NCBI GenBank assembly: GCA_019695115.1
Contig: JAIBAP010000016.1
Coordinates: 28,916 to 92,915 of the forward strand
Direction: 5' to 3'
From: Caldilineales bacterium
GTDB lineage: Bacteria; Chloroflexota; Anaerolineae; J102
DNA length: 64,000 nt
This document shows positions 39,682-47,672 of the stretch, piece by piece. The notes beneath the pieces were generated by a model. It saw nothing but the letters and a program-made list of their open reading frames with translations, made no database searches and was not told the origin of the DNA. The translations under genes were made by a program, and so were the position numbers. Within the stretch, counting starts at the first letter, position 1. Each line of letters begins with the position of its first letter.

Positions 39682-40536
39682 ATGATCAAGGTCATGAGCT
39701 TCAATATCCGTTACGGCCTGGCCGATGACGGTGAAAACCACTGGAACAAGCGCAAGGCATTCGCCCTCGCTCGTATCCACGACTTCGGACCCGATTTGCT
39801 CGGCCTTCAAGAATGCCGCGACGATGCCCAGGCCGCATTCGTCAGGGCCAGCCTACCCAACTATGACTTCTATGGCGTGCGCCGCGACGGGGAGGACAAT
39901 ACGGCCCTGGAAATGGCGCCGATTTTGTTTCGGCAGCCGGCTTTCCAACTCATCCAAGCCGGTCACTTCTGGCTCAGTGACACTCCGCAGGTCGCCGGCA
40001 GCAAGAGCTGGGGAAGTGCTTTTGCCCGCACCACAACCTGGGTCGATCTCAGCCATCGGCCAACGGGCCGGCGGCTTACTTTTGTCAACACGCACTTCGA
40101 CTACCAGCCAGACGCCATCGAGGGCGCCGCGCGGCTGATGCAGAGTTGGCTGGGGCAGGTTCAGAAGGAGTCAGCGGTCATCCTCACGGGGGACTTCAAT
40201 GCGGGCAAGGACTCAGCCGCCTATCACCGCCTGGTGGACAAGACCACCCTGTTCGATGCTTACCGCCAGGTGCAGCTTGGTTTCAGCCAGGAAACGACGT
40301 TCCACGGCTTCGGGAAGCCGGAAGAGCGAGCGGCGATTGACTGGATCCTGGTTTCTGGTCACTTCAAGGTGATAGACGCCGCGGTGGATCGGGCCTCGGT
40401 CGGGAACTTGTTCCCATCGGATCATTATCCGGTGTTGGCCGTGCTCGACTGGAAAGGGCGAGCGCCTGCTGGCGCCTGCCGTAGTCCAGCCTGGCCGGCC
40501 GTGCGGTCGGCTTCGGGCTTCGTGGGGGGGAGTTGA
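39682..40536 (+). CDS. Endonuclease/exonuclease/phosphatase family protein
   Basis: A 284-residue metal-dependent hydrolase. The fold starts KVMSFNIRYGLADDGENHW with Asn, then PDLLGLQECRDDAQ with the metal-binding Glu, RLTFVNTHFDYQPDAIEGAA with His, VILTGDFNAGKDS with Asp and Asn, and FPSDHYPVLAVLDW with the catalytic Asp-His. Members act on nucleic acids, phosphoinositides or sphingomyelin. There is no signal peptide. The C-terminal 30 residues (from RAPAGACRS) have no family counterpart and may be an extension. Confidence 0.85.
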   Translation: MIKVMSFNIRYGLADDGENHWNKRKAFALARIHDFGPDLLGLQECRDDAQAAFVRASLPNYDFYGVRRDGEDNTALEMAPILFRQPAFQLIQAGHFWLSDTPQVAGSKSWGSAFARTTTWVDLSHRPTGRRLTFVNTHFDYQPDAIEGAARLMQSWLGQVQKESAVILTGDFNAGKDSAAYHRLVDKTTLFDAYRQVQLGFSQETTFHGFGKPEERAAIDWILVSGHFKVIDAAVDRASVGNLFPSDHYPVLAVLDWKGRAPAGACRSPAWPAVRSASGFVGGS

Positions 40537-40762
40537 CGCGGCAAAAGTGTTCGAGTAGGATGGGCGCCAGTTGTTAAGGCAGCAAAGTGACGTTTTCCCC
40601 TCATTGCCTTTCGCGTCTCGCACGAGGAGAGGATGGTAGCCGAAGCCGATGCCCCGCCTGGTCGAGGGGTTTGGGTCCGGCCAGGATTCCCCTCTTTGTC
40701 TACGTTGGCGAGGGCTTTGCCTATGAGATGTTTAGCATATTGGGCGCTAGATTGAGATTGTG

Positions 40763-40873
40763 ATGCTGTATTTCCCGATCAAAGCAGACTCGTTGGCAGT
40801 CAGAATGCACAAGCTATCCGATGATGAGTTACTTGACTGGGAGAGCACCGAACCGTACAATTTGATCAACTAA
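40763..40873 (+). CDS. Possible 36-residue ORF, remnant or small protein
   Basis: Begins MLYFPIKADSLAVRMHKL and continues SDDELLDWESTEPYNLIN. There is no good ribosome site. It may be the end of a degraded gene. Confidence 0.2.
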   Translation: MLYFPIKADSLAVRMHKLSDDELLDWESTEPYNLIN

Positions 40874-40878
40874 TCTAG

Positions 40879-40919
40879 TAGGGCGGTGGGTAGGTATGTC
40901 GCCTAGTCTACCCGTCCTA
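40879..40919. promoter_or_regulatory. Imperfect hairpin before the SnoaL-like gene
   Basis: TAGGGCGGTGGGTAG pairs imperfectly with CTACCCGTCCTA. It may be a terminator of upstream transcription; there is no T-run. Confidence 0.35.
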
Positions 40920-40939
40920 GCATTCCAAAGGAGGAAGAA

Positions 40940-41377
40940 ATGAGTGAAGCAAACATCGCGTTGCTCAAGCGAGCCTGGGCAGCCTATGATAAAGGTGATG
41001 AGGAGGGGTTTGCTGCATGCCTAACACCCGACTGGAAAGAATACGGTAGTCCCAACGCGAGCTCTTATGGAACCTTGGAGGATGAGCGCCGAACTATGCG
41101 TGAGCACCGCATCGCCTTTCCGGACAAGCACACTGAAATACACATGATACTCGCGGACGAAAACATCGTGGCTTGCTTCTGCACAGTCCACGCCACGCAT
41201 AGCGGCAAGTACTTGGATGCTGAACCAACCGGCAAGATCGTCACTGTGCATGAAATGATGTTCAACCGCGTGCGCGATGGCAAGATTTGCGAGACATATG
41301 CAATGGGAGCTGGCATGGGCTTCTATGAACAAATCACAGGCAAAGAGATTCCCGAGCAACTAGATAACCTGGCGTAA
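40940..41377 (+). CDS. SnoaL-like polyketide cyclase / ester cyclase family protein
   Basis: A 145-residue NTF2-like alpha+beta-barrel protein, with the family features in MSEANIALLKRAWAAYDKGDEEGFAACLTPDWKEYG, TMREHRIAFPDKHTEIHMILADENIVACFCTVHATHSGKY and GKIVTVHEMMFNRVRDGKICETYAMGAGMGFYEQ. It has AGGAGG before the ATG. Base use is more AT-rich than in surrounding metabolic genes, consistent with recent arrival. Such small proteins are frequent cargo of integron cassettes. Substrate unknown. Confidence 0.8.
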   Translation: MSEANIALLKRAWAAYDKGDEEGFAACLTPDWKEYGSPNASSYGTLEDERRTMREHRIAFPDKHTEIHMILADENIVACFCTVHATHSGKYLDAEPTGKIVTVHEMMFNRVRDGKICETYAMGAGMGFYEQITGKEIPEQLDNLA

Positions 41378-41509
41378 CGCTCCTCCATCCACGTGCAACG
41401 TCGCAAGGACAGATTCAGACGCCGTAGAAGATATCCAATATCTGCCAATTCCCGCACTTGCCACTAACGCCTGCCGTAAGCCCTCACCTCGTACAACCAG
41501 AGGGAACAC

Positions 41510-42121
41510 ATGGAACAAGAGTTGGAAGAGAGGCTTGTGTTTCTAGAAGAGAGCAAGCATTCACACTTCAACATAGCCGAACGGATTTCAGGCCAGATCG
41601 AGCCAATTGACGTTTATGCCTTCATGGTATTGAAACGCTCACTATCGTTGGTGTTTGGGTTTACCACAATGCTGCGCGCCAGGAATTTCCTGTGTGCCTC
41701 ACCGCTAATTCGTCTTCAAATCGACAACCTGCTCCGATTTCGTGCCGCCTTCCTGGTGGTTAATCAGAGTCAATTCGTCGTAGACGTGATTCAGGGGAAA
41801 GAAGTCCGGCAACTGAAAGACCGAACTGGCAGGAAGATGATCGATGCTCACCTTCAAGATGTTCTATCTAGCGACTACCCCTGGCTAAGGGGGGTCTACA
41901 AGAAAACATCTGGCTATGTTCATCTTTCCGAGGAGCACTTTTTCAATACAGTTCGGGCCAGTGAGAGCGGTCAAGAAGGAGCAATCGAAGCCTACATCGG
42001 TCCGGACGACAAATTGGTCAGCAATGCGATTTATCAAGAAGCGCTCGAAGATATGATCCTCGTCACGCATTCACTGTTGACTTATCTCTCTGACTGGGCA
42101 ACAGGCAAGGGCAAACCATGA
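41510..42121 (+). CDS. Helical protein of unknown function, probable integron cassette gene
   Basis: A 203-residue, largely helical soluble protein (ERLVFLEESKHSHFNIAERISGQIEPIDVYAFMVLKRSLSLVFGFTTMLRARNF). The segment GRKMIDAHLQDVLSSDYPWLRGVYKKTSGYVHLSEEHFF resembles DUF5677-type proteins but I cannot confirm this. GC content is low for the window. The stop is 50 bases before an attC-like site in the correct orientation, so it may be the gene of a mobile cassette. Confidence 0.6.
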   Translation: MEQELEERLVFLEESKHSHFNIAERISGQIEPIDVYAFMVLKRSLSLVFGFTTMLRARNFLCASPLIRLQIDNLLRFRAAFLVVNQSQFVVDVIQGKEVRQLKDRTGRKMIDAHLQDVLSSDYPWLRGVYKKTSGYVHLSEEHFFNTVRASESGQEGAIEAYIGPDDKLVSNAIYQEALEDMILVTHSLLTYLSDWATGKGKP

Positions 42122-42170
42122 TGCTGCAGGTGTTGTATGCTAGGAATATCCACGCCGCCGCTAGGAGCGG

Positions 42171-42240
42171 GCCTAACACGCGCATCCACCCGCCTCGCCT
42201 CCGCTGCGCTCTGGCGAGCGGGTAATGCGCACCGTTAGTT
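42171..42240 (+). other. Integron attC-like recombination site
   Basis: Starts with GCCTAAC (fits RYYYAAC) and ends with GTTAGTT (GTTAG plus a weaker last part). Between them the arms pair as CTAAC/GTTAG, GCGCAT/ATGCGC, ACCCGC/GCGGGT and TCGCC/GGCGA, with unpaired spacer bases and a 13-base loop. The 70-bp length and its place after an ORF and before the next are as expected for attC. Confidence 0.6.
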
Positions 42241-42280
42241 CGAAGTGACGTCAAGGAAACCCAAGAAAGCGAATTCCGCC

Positions 42281-43531
42281 ATGGAAAGAAAATCGCTGAA
42301 CCAAGGCCTAGGCGCCGCGAAGGTGGCCAAGCAGGACGAGTTCTATACCCAGTACGTAGATATTCAGAAGGAGATCGAGGCCTATCTGGAGTTCGACCCC
42401 GATACCTTCCGCGGCAAGGTTGTGTACTGCAACTGCGACGACCCCTTCGAGAGCAACTTCTTCAAGTACTTCGCCGCCAACTTCAACAAGCTCGGCCTCA
42501 AAAGGCTCATCACCACCAGCTACGACGGCTCGCCCATCGCTGGCCAGCTCACCTTATTCCCGGAATATGACGAGGGCAATGGCAAGCGCCAGAAGCCCAA
42601 GGCGCTCGCCGTCATCCTCGACGATGTGAAAGACGAGGACGGCGACGGCGCTGCGAACGTGACCGACGTCGAGCTTTTCCTCAAGCGAAACAAGGCCGCC
42701 CGGATAGCCTTGAAAGGAAACGACAAGCACCCCGGCGGCGACTTCCGCAGCCTTGAGTGCGTGGCGCTCCTGAAAGAAGCGGACATCGTCGTTACCAACC
42801 CGCCCTTCTCTCTCTTTCGCGACTACGTCGCCCAGCTCGTAGAGTATGAGAAGCGGTTTCTGATCATTGGTAACGTACAAGCCATCACCTACAAGGAGAT
42901 CTTCCCGCTCATCAAGGCGGACAAGATATGGATGGGTGTCACGATCCACAGCGGCGACCGCGAGTTCCGCGTTCCCGACCACTACCCGCTCAACGCGGCC
43001 GGCTGGCGGGTTGACGAGAACGGCGCTAAGTACATCCGCGTCAAGGGCGTTCGCTGGTGGACAAACCTGGATCATGGCCGCCGCCACGAGGAGCTACCGC
43101 TCATGACCATGGCGGACAACCTGCGGTTCAGCAAACACAAGGAGATCAAGGGCACGGCGGCCTATGACCGGTACGACAACTACGATGCCATCGAAGTGCC
43201 GTTTACCGACGCGATCCCGAGCGACTACGAAGGCGCCATGGGCGTCCCGATCACTTTTCTTGACAGGTACAACCCCGACCAGTTCGAGATACTCGGGATT
43301 ACAAAGACATGGTATGGCGGCGCTTCCAAAACCTATCCCTTGCAGACGCAGATCGACAAAGACGGAAAGGAGTCGCTAGTGTCGAAGCTCAATGATGGCC
43401 CGGCGATGAAAGTGAGCGAGCAGCCGACCGGCCAGACCTACTACAGGGTAGGCACTGATAACTTCATCCAGTTATATGCGAGGATCCTCATCCGCCACCG
43501 CAGTAAGCCCACAATGGAAAAGACAGCATGA
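42281..43531 (+). CDS. EcoRI-type adenine-specific DNA methyltransferase
   Basis: A 416-residue N6-adenine methyltransferase of the EcoRI methylase family. It has [21 protein letters not shown] near the start, [24 protein letters not shown] (cofactor-binding region), and the catalytic motif [17 protein letters not shown] with NPPF near residue 170. The C-terminal half has the family regions [28 protein letters not shown] and [38 protein letters not shown] prefer the ATG at 42281; a GTG at 42245 would add 12 residues. It overlaps the DUF262-HNH gene by 4 bp, so the two act together. A modification role in a restriction-like system is likely. Confidence 0.85.
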   Translation: MERKSLNQGLGAAKVAKQDEFYTQYVDIQKEIEAYLEFDPDTFRGKVVYCNCDDPFESNFFKYFAANFNKLGLKRLITTSYDGSPIAGQLTLFPEYDEGNGKRQKPKALAVILDDVKDEDGDGAANVTDVELFLKRNKAARIALKGNDKHPGGDFRSLECVALLKEADIVVTNPPFSLFRDYVAQLVEYEKRFLIIGNVQAITYKEIFPLIKADKIWMGVTIHSGDREFRVPDHYPLNAAGWRVDENGAKYIRVKGVRWWTNLDHGRRHEELPLMTMADNLRFSKHKEIKGTAAYDRYDNYDAIEVPFTDAIPSDYEGAMGVPITFLDRYNPDQFEILGITKTWYGGASKTYPLQTQIDKDGKESLVSKLNDGPAMKVSEQPTGQTYYRVGTDNFIQLYARILIRHRSKPTMEKTA

Positions 43532-44694
43532 AGACCACGCTGAGAACCGACATCACCGTTGCCGAAATCTGCGATGGATTTGTGTACAATCAGTTAGAGG
43601 GTAAGGGCCTGTTCGGGCTGGGTGGAAAGCTCACCATCCAGCCGGAGTACCAACGCAACTATATCTATGCGGATGGCGGCGGCAAAAAGGAGCAGGCGGT
43701 CATCCACTCGCTGCTCAAGGGGTATCCGCTGGGGCTGATCTATTTCAATAAGGTCGGTCAGGACAGGTTCGAGGTTCTAGACGGCCAGCAACGGATCACC
43801 AGCATCGGACGGTTCGTCACGAACAAGTTCGCGATCATGGATAACGGCAATCCCAAGAACTTCGACAGCCTGCCCGTCGACCAACAGGCCAGGATTCGGG
43901 ACTCGAGATTGCTGATCTACGAGTGCGAGGGCACGGAGAGTGAGATCAAGCAGTGGTTTGAGACGATCAACATTGCAGGCGTGCCGCTCAATGCCCAAGA
44001 GTTGCTGAACGCCATCTACTCCGGGCCGTTTGTGACGCTTGCCAAGGCCGAGTTCAGCAACAGCCAGAACGCGAATATCCAGAAGTGGAGCGCGTACGTC
44101 AAAGGCAGCGCCAACCGGCAGGAGTTCCTGGAGCGGGCGCTGGACTGGGTGAGCAAAGGCGATATCGGCGGCTATATGAGCGCCCACCGCCACGACAACA
44201 ACATCAATGAGCTGAAGACCTACTTCAACAGCGTGATCGACTGGGTTTCAACGGTGTTTATCGACGTTCTCCCGGAAATGAAGGGTTTGGAGTGGGGCAG
44301 ACTGTACGAGGAGTATCACGGCCAATCCTACGATCCGAAGAAGATGTCGGGCGAAGTGAAAAGGCTCACCGCCGATTCGTATGTGACGAGTCGCAAAGGC
44401 ATCTTTGAGTATCTCTTGGGCGGTTCGGCAGACAAGAAGTTGTTGGCGGTTCGGGTGTTCGATGACAAGGTAAAGCAAGTTGCATACGCTCAGCAGACAC
44501 AAGTAGCCCAGGCCAAGGGCGAGTCCAACTGCCCGCTTTGCGCGATTGGGCACGGCGCGAACCAGAGCAGGATTTATAAGTTCGAGGAAATGGACGCCGA
44601 CCACGTTTCCGCATGGAGCAAGGGCGGCGAGAGTTCGGCGAAGAACTGCCAAATGCTCTGCATCACCCACAATCGGGCCAAAGGTAATCGATAA
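43528..44694 (+). CDS. DUF262 / HNH endonuclease protein, partner of the methyltransferase
   Basis: A 388-residue protein. The N-terminal DUF262 (ParB-like) domain has the motif [14 protein letters not shown] (Asp85-Arg89), as in GmrSD-type and related defence enzymes. The C-terminal HNH module has a Cys pair (Cys335, Cys338), the catalytic [12 protein letters not shown] (His359) and [15 protein letters not shown] with a second Cys/His set. DUF262 domains are thought to hydrolyse nucleotides and HNH to cut DNA. Coupled to the adenine methyltransferase by ATGA, it could be the nuclease of a restriction system whose DNA is protected by methylation. The specificity is unknown. Confidence 0.85.
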   Translation: MKTTLRTDITVAEICDGFVYNQLEGKGLFGLGGKLTIQPEYQRNYIYADGGGKKEQAVIHSLLKGYPLGLIYFNKVGQDRFEVLDGQQRITSIGRFVTNKFAIMDNGNPKNFDSLPVDQQARIRDSRLLIYECEGTESEIKQWFETINIAGVPLNAQELLNAIYSGPFVTLAKAEFSNSQNANIQKWSAYVKGSANRQEFLERALDWVSKGDIGGYMSAHRHDNNINELKTYFNSVIDWVSTVFIDVLPEMKGLEWGRLYEEYHGQSYDPKKMSGEVKRLTADSYVTSRKGIFEYLLGGSADKKLLAVRVFDDKVKQVAYAQQTQVAQAKGESNCPLCAIGHGANQSRIYKFEEMDADHVSAWSKGGESSAKNCQMLCITHNRAKGNR

Positions 44695-44739
44695 TATGGG
44701 CGCTCTCCAGAGAGGCGGGAATTGAGTTCCGGATTCAAC

Positions 44740-45324
44740 ATGCGGCCAACCTTCTTTCGAACATCCGCCGAGTTTCGCGAGTGGCTCATGGAGTATCACG
44801 CCACAGAGGATGAGTTGCTGGTCGGCTATTACAAGAAAGACTCCGGCATGCCAGGCATGACGTGGCCTGAGTCGGTCGATCAAGCGCTCTGTTTCGGCTG
44901 GATTGATGGCATCCGCAAGAGTCTCGACGATCTCAGCTATTCCATCCGTTTCACGCCGCGCAGACCCGGCAGCATCTGGAGCAACGTCAATATCAAGCGC
45001 GCCCAAGTCATGATCGAGCAAGGGCAGATGCAGCCCGCTGGCCTGAAAGCCTTCGAAGCCAGGCGGGAAAACGAATCCGGTCTCTACTCGTACGAACAGC
45101 GAAGCGTCGATCTGGAAGAACCGTATCAGCAACTGCTGAAGAAGAACAAAGCGGCCTGGAATTACTTCCAGACACAGCCAGCCTCCTATCGGAAAGCCGT
45201 CTACTGGTGGATAATGAGCGCCAAGAAGGAAGAAACGCGGCTGAAACGGCTGGAGGAACTAACGACCCTTTCAGCACAGGGGCAACGAGTACCGGAATTT
45301 ACGCCCAGAAAGCCGGCGCGCTAA
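44740..45324 (+). CDS. YdeI/OmpD-associated family protein
   Basis: A 194-residue protein with the family pattern FRTSAEFREWLMEYHATEDELLVGYYKKDSGMPGMTWPESVDQALCFGWIDGIRKSLDD, including the signature ALCFGWIDG, followed by FTPRRPGSIWSNVNIKRA and a C-terminal KKEETRLKRLEELTTLSAQGQRVPE. The function is unknown. Members are common in integron cassettes and genomic islands. Its start is 45 bp after the nuclease stop with no attC in between, so it may share the cassette. Ten bases after its stop a cassette-like half site begins. Confidence 0.8.
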   Translation: MRPTFFRTSAEFREWLMEYHATEDELLVGYYKKDSGMPGMTWPESVDQALCFGWIDGIRKSLDDLSYSIRFTPRRPGSIWSNVNIKRAQVMIEQGQMQPAGLKAFEARRENESGLYSYEQRSVDLEEPYQQLLKKNKAAWNYFQTQPASYRKAVYWWIMSAKKEETRLKRLEELTTLSAQGQRVPEFTPRKPAR

Positions 45325-45334
45325 GGCAGAAGGC

Positions 45335-45368
45335 GCCCAACACGCGGTTGCAGACGACGACACTTCAT
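45335..45368 (+). other. Truncated attC-like half site at the right end of the island
   Basis: GCCCAAC (fits RYYYAAC) begins 10 bases after the YdeI stop and is followed by ACGCGGTTGCAG, but no matching GTTGGGC arm follows. Instead the sequence passes into a vapB-like coding remnant. It is therefore a possible broken attC. Confidence 0.35.
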
Positions 45369-45470
45369 GAAGGCCGCGTCGAGATGATTCCCATCCGGCC
45401 CACGTCAGAAATACGCGGCTTTTTCAAGGGCATCGATACCACCATCGAGCGGGAGCCGGACCGGCTATGA
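45369..45470 (+). pseudogene. VapB-type AbrB antitoxin, C-terminal remnant
   Basis: Thirty-three codons encode EGRVEMIPIRPTSEIRG, then FFKGIDTTIEREPDRL, which is the C-terminal half of AbrB-type VapB antitoxins. The DNA-binding N-terminus is missing and the sequence changes abruptly at the attC-like half site. Confidence 0.75.
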
Positions 45471-45610
45471 ATGTCGTTGATTCGTCCGGCTGGCTTGAGT
45501 ATTTCGCCGATGGGCTGAATGCGAATTTCTTTGCGCCAGCCATTGAGGCCACAGATGAGCTGGTTGTGCCCACGTTACCCCGCTCATCTCACCTTTCGGA
45601 AAAGCAATAG
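45467..45610 (+). pseudogene. VapC PIN-domain toxin, N-terminal remnant
   Basis: The start overlaps the vapB stop as ATGA. About 36 residues match VapC (MNVVDSSGWLEYFADG, ending ELVVPT) with the first catalytic Asp, then the frame leaves the family (LPRSSHLSEKQ) and stops. Without the other acidic residues it cannot be an active RNase. Confidence 0.8.
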
Positions 45611-45672
45611 GCGTCCCCATGCGCCCATCGCTCCGGTTTCTCCCGTCCACAGATGACACCAACTCCCGCCGC

Positions 45673-46794
45673 TCAGGACCCCGCCAACACCCGCCCCTTC
45701 CACCTCGGCCCGCCCCGCCATCGCCACCACAGGGCGCGGGCGGCGATGGCCGTCATCAGCAACACCGAAACAGGCATCAGCAGGGCGTCGCCGGCGCGCT
45801 GGCGGCTGAGGACGGCCGTCAGGCCGCGCACGGCCACGGTGAGAGCGGCCAGGGCGGCGGGCCAAACCACGGGGCCGCCGGCGACCAGGGCGGCGGCCAG
45901 CCACAGCCACGGCCCCAGGAAGACGAACCAGTGGAAAAGGGCCGCCAGCACCAGCGCCCAGACATGGCCGCCATAGCCGGCCAGGATGTTTTTCGCATAG
46001 CCATCTCGCACCGACGGCCAGCCATCGTACATCCGGCAGGCGATGAGATGGTTGCCGTCGGCCATGCGCAGCCGCAGCCCTTGCCCTTTGATGCGACGGG
46101 CGAAGACGATGTCCTCGACAATCTGGTTGCGGACGGCGGCGTGGCCTCCGACCTGGTCGTAGGCCCGGCGGCGGAAGGCGAGGCACTGGCCGTTGGCGGC
46201 GGCGAAGGCAGCGAAACGGGTGTGGTGTACCAGCGGTAGGGGCAGATAGGCGAGGACGACCAGCGCCATCAGCGGCACCACCAGCCGCTCGGCCCAGGTT
46301 TCGGTCTGCTGCGTCGGCCAGATGGTGAGCAGGTCGGCGGATTCTCGCTCGCCGAGGCGGACGAGGGCGGCCAGGGCTTCAGGCTGCCAGCGCACATCGG
46401 CGTCGGTGAAGACCAGCAGGTCGCCGCGGGCCGCCTGGCCCAGTTGCTGGCAGGCCCAGTTCTTGCCCAACCAGCCGGGGGGCAGGTCGGCGCCGGCGAG
46501 GAGGCGGAAGCGGGGGTCGCCCCGGCTGGCGGCCTGAGCGATGGCGGCCGTGCCATCCTCGGAGTGGTCATCGAGGATGAGCAGTTCGAAGCGGGGATAG
46601 TCTTGCGCCAAAAGGCCGGCTACCGTGCTGGCGATGGCGGGCGCTTCGTTGCGAGCCGGCGCCAGCAGGGAGACGAAAGGCCCTTCCACCTCCCCCGCCC
46701 CTTGTTCCTGTCCTGCCCCCGGCCGCAGCCGCAGCCCCACCGCCGCGTTGACGATGGCGATCAGCAGCATGGTCAGGAGGATGATGGCGATCAT
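45673..46794 (-). CDS. Glycosyltransferase family 2, carotenoid cluster (CrtQ-like)
   Basis: A 373-residue membrane-associated glycosyltransferase. An N-terminal hydrophobic anchor precedes the GT-A domain, with VSLLAPARNEAPAIASTVAGLLAQDYPRFELLILDDHSEDGT, the metal-binding TDADV and NQIVEDIVFARRIKGQG (ED acid). Three to four C-terminal membrane segments follow. Its place at the end of the carotenoid cluster suggests that it sugar-tags a carotenoid, as CrtQ does for diaponeurosporenoate. Sugar donor and acceptor are unknown. Confidence 0.8.
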   Translation of the reverse strand: MIAIILLTMLLIAIVNAAVGLRLRPGAGQEQGAGEVEGPFVSLLAPARNEAPAIASTVAGLLAQDYPRFELLILDDHSEDGTAAIAQAASRGDPRFRLLAGADLPPGWLGKNWACQQLGQAARGDLLVFTDADVRWQPEALAALVRLGERESADLLTIWPTQQTETWAERLVVPLMALVVLAYLPLPLVHHTRFAAFAAANGQCLAFRRRAYDQVGGHAAVRNQIVEDIVFARRIKGQGLRLRMADGNHLIACRMYDGWPSVRDGYAKNILAGYGGHVWALVLAALFHWFVFLGPWLWLAAALVAGGPVVWPAALAALTVAVRGLTAVLSRQRAGDALLMPVSVLLMTAIAARALWWRWRGGPRWKGRVLAGS

Positions 46795-46800
46795 TGGAGA

Positions 46801-46948
46801 TTAGAGATTAGAGATTAGTTATTGGTTATTGCGCGTGTGATTGATGAGTGGAGATGGGGATTAGAGATTAGTTATTGGTTATTGCGCGTGTGATTGATGA
46901 GTGGAGATGGGGATTAGAGATTAGAGATTAGTTATTGGTTATTGCGCG
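46801..46948. repeat. Tandem repeats with TTATTGGTTATTGCGCGT
   Basis: Three copies, starting at about 46818, 46871 and 46931, each followed by GTGATTGATGAGTGGAGATG in the first two. It separates the glycosyltransferase gene from plsY. Confidence 0.9.
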
Positions 46949-46969
46949 TATGAATCAGATGCATCCCAG

Positions 46970-47012
46970 TCGCCAATCTCCAATCTCCAATAACCAATCT
47001 CCAATAACCAAT
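46970..47012. repeat. CCAATCTCCAATAACCAAT repeats
   Basis: Mixed units of AATCTCC and AATAACC directly at the 3' end of plsY, again linking the two low-complexity families. Confidence 0.8.
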
Positions 47013-47638
47013 TACCAATTACGCAAGACCGGCCACTGCGCCAATTCCGCCCGGTGCTTCCAGACCAGGATGAGGAAGTGGCCGATCCAGGCGACGAGGA
47101 GTGTGGGGACGAGGGGCGGGCGCAGGCCGAGGGGGTTGAAGGAGGCAGGGAGGACGAGGAAATAGACAAGCAAACCGAGGAAGGCCAGGATCATCGCCCA
47201 ACCGCTGGTGGCGATGAGGGTGAAAGACAGACCCAGGAGCAGGCCGAGCACGGTGGGGCCTTCCCACACGGTCAGGCCGACCCAGGCGCCAAAAGTGGCG
47301 GCCACGGCCTTGCCCCCACGCCAGCCCAAAAAGGGCGAGAAGGCATGCCCGGCCACCGACGCAATCGCGGCCAGGGCCAGGGGCCATCCCTGCCAGCCCA
47401 GGCCAAAGTGAACCAAACCGACCGGGATGGCGGCCTTCAGGCAGTCGAGCAGCATGGCCAGCCCGCCCCACCACCAGCCGCCCGCCCGCAGCACATTGGT
47501 GGCGCCGGGATTGTGGTCGCCGTACTCACGGATGTCGGTGCGCAGCGCCAGCCGCCCCACCCAGACCGAAAACGGCAGCGACCCGGCGAGGAAGGCAAGG
47601 AGGAGGGTGAGTGGGAAGTGGAGATTGGAGATTGGCAT
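47012..47638 (-). CDS. plsY: Acyl-phosphate:glycerol-3-phosphate acyltransferase
   Basis: This inner-membrane enzyme acylates glycerol-3-phosphate in phospholipid synthesis. The 208 residues show the three PlsY motifs: FLAGSLPFSVWVGRL near residue 15, GDHNPGATNVLRAGG near 40, and GHAFSPFLGWRGGKAVAATFG near 98, plus a further three helices. The residues PISNLHF after the first Met are encoded by ATTGGAG-like repeat DNA, so the natural N-terminus may be shorter or repeat-extended. It is unusual in a carotenoid gene group. Confidence 0.88.
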   Translation of the reverse strand: MPISNLHFPLTLLLAFLAGSLPFSVWVGRLALRTDIREYGDHNPGATNVLRAGGWWWGGLAMLLDCLKAAIPVGLVHFGLGWQGWPLALAAIASVAGHAFSPFLGWRGGKAVAATFGAWVGLTVWEGPTVLGLLLGLSFTLIATSGWAMILAFLGLLVYFLVLPASFNPLGLRPPLVPTLLVAWIGHFLILVWKHRAELAQWPVLRNW

Positions 47639-47672
47639 GGCGTGGTGCGTGTTGCGTGTTGCGTGGGACGTG

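Larger units (their letters stand above)
40537..40939. other. Intergenic region (403 bp) at the left edge of the island
   Basis: From about 40700 the base composition becomes visibly more AT-rich and remains so for about 1.4 kb. The region contains a possible 36-codon ORF (40763-40873), a hairpin at 40879-40919 and the ribosome site AGGAGG for the SnoaL-like gene. I find no integrase and no clear attC site here. Confidence 0.5.

Noticed and set aside
40735..40765. GCGCTAGATTG considered as the right core of an attC
   Set aside because: It needs GTTAGAT but has GCTAGAT, and no left arm is present upstream.
41378..41509. Search for a second attC site between the SnoaL-like and orphan genes
   Set aside because: CTAACGCC and GCGTAACGC words occur, but no RYYYAAC/GTTRRRY pair with matching arms could be built.
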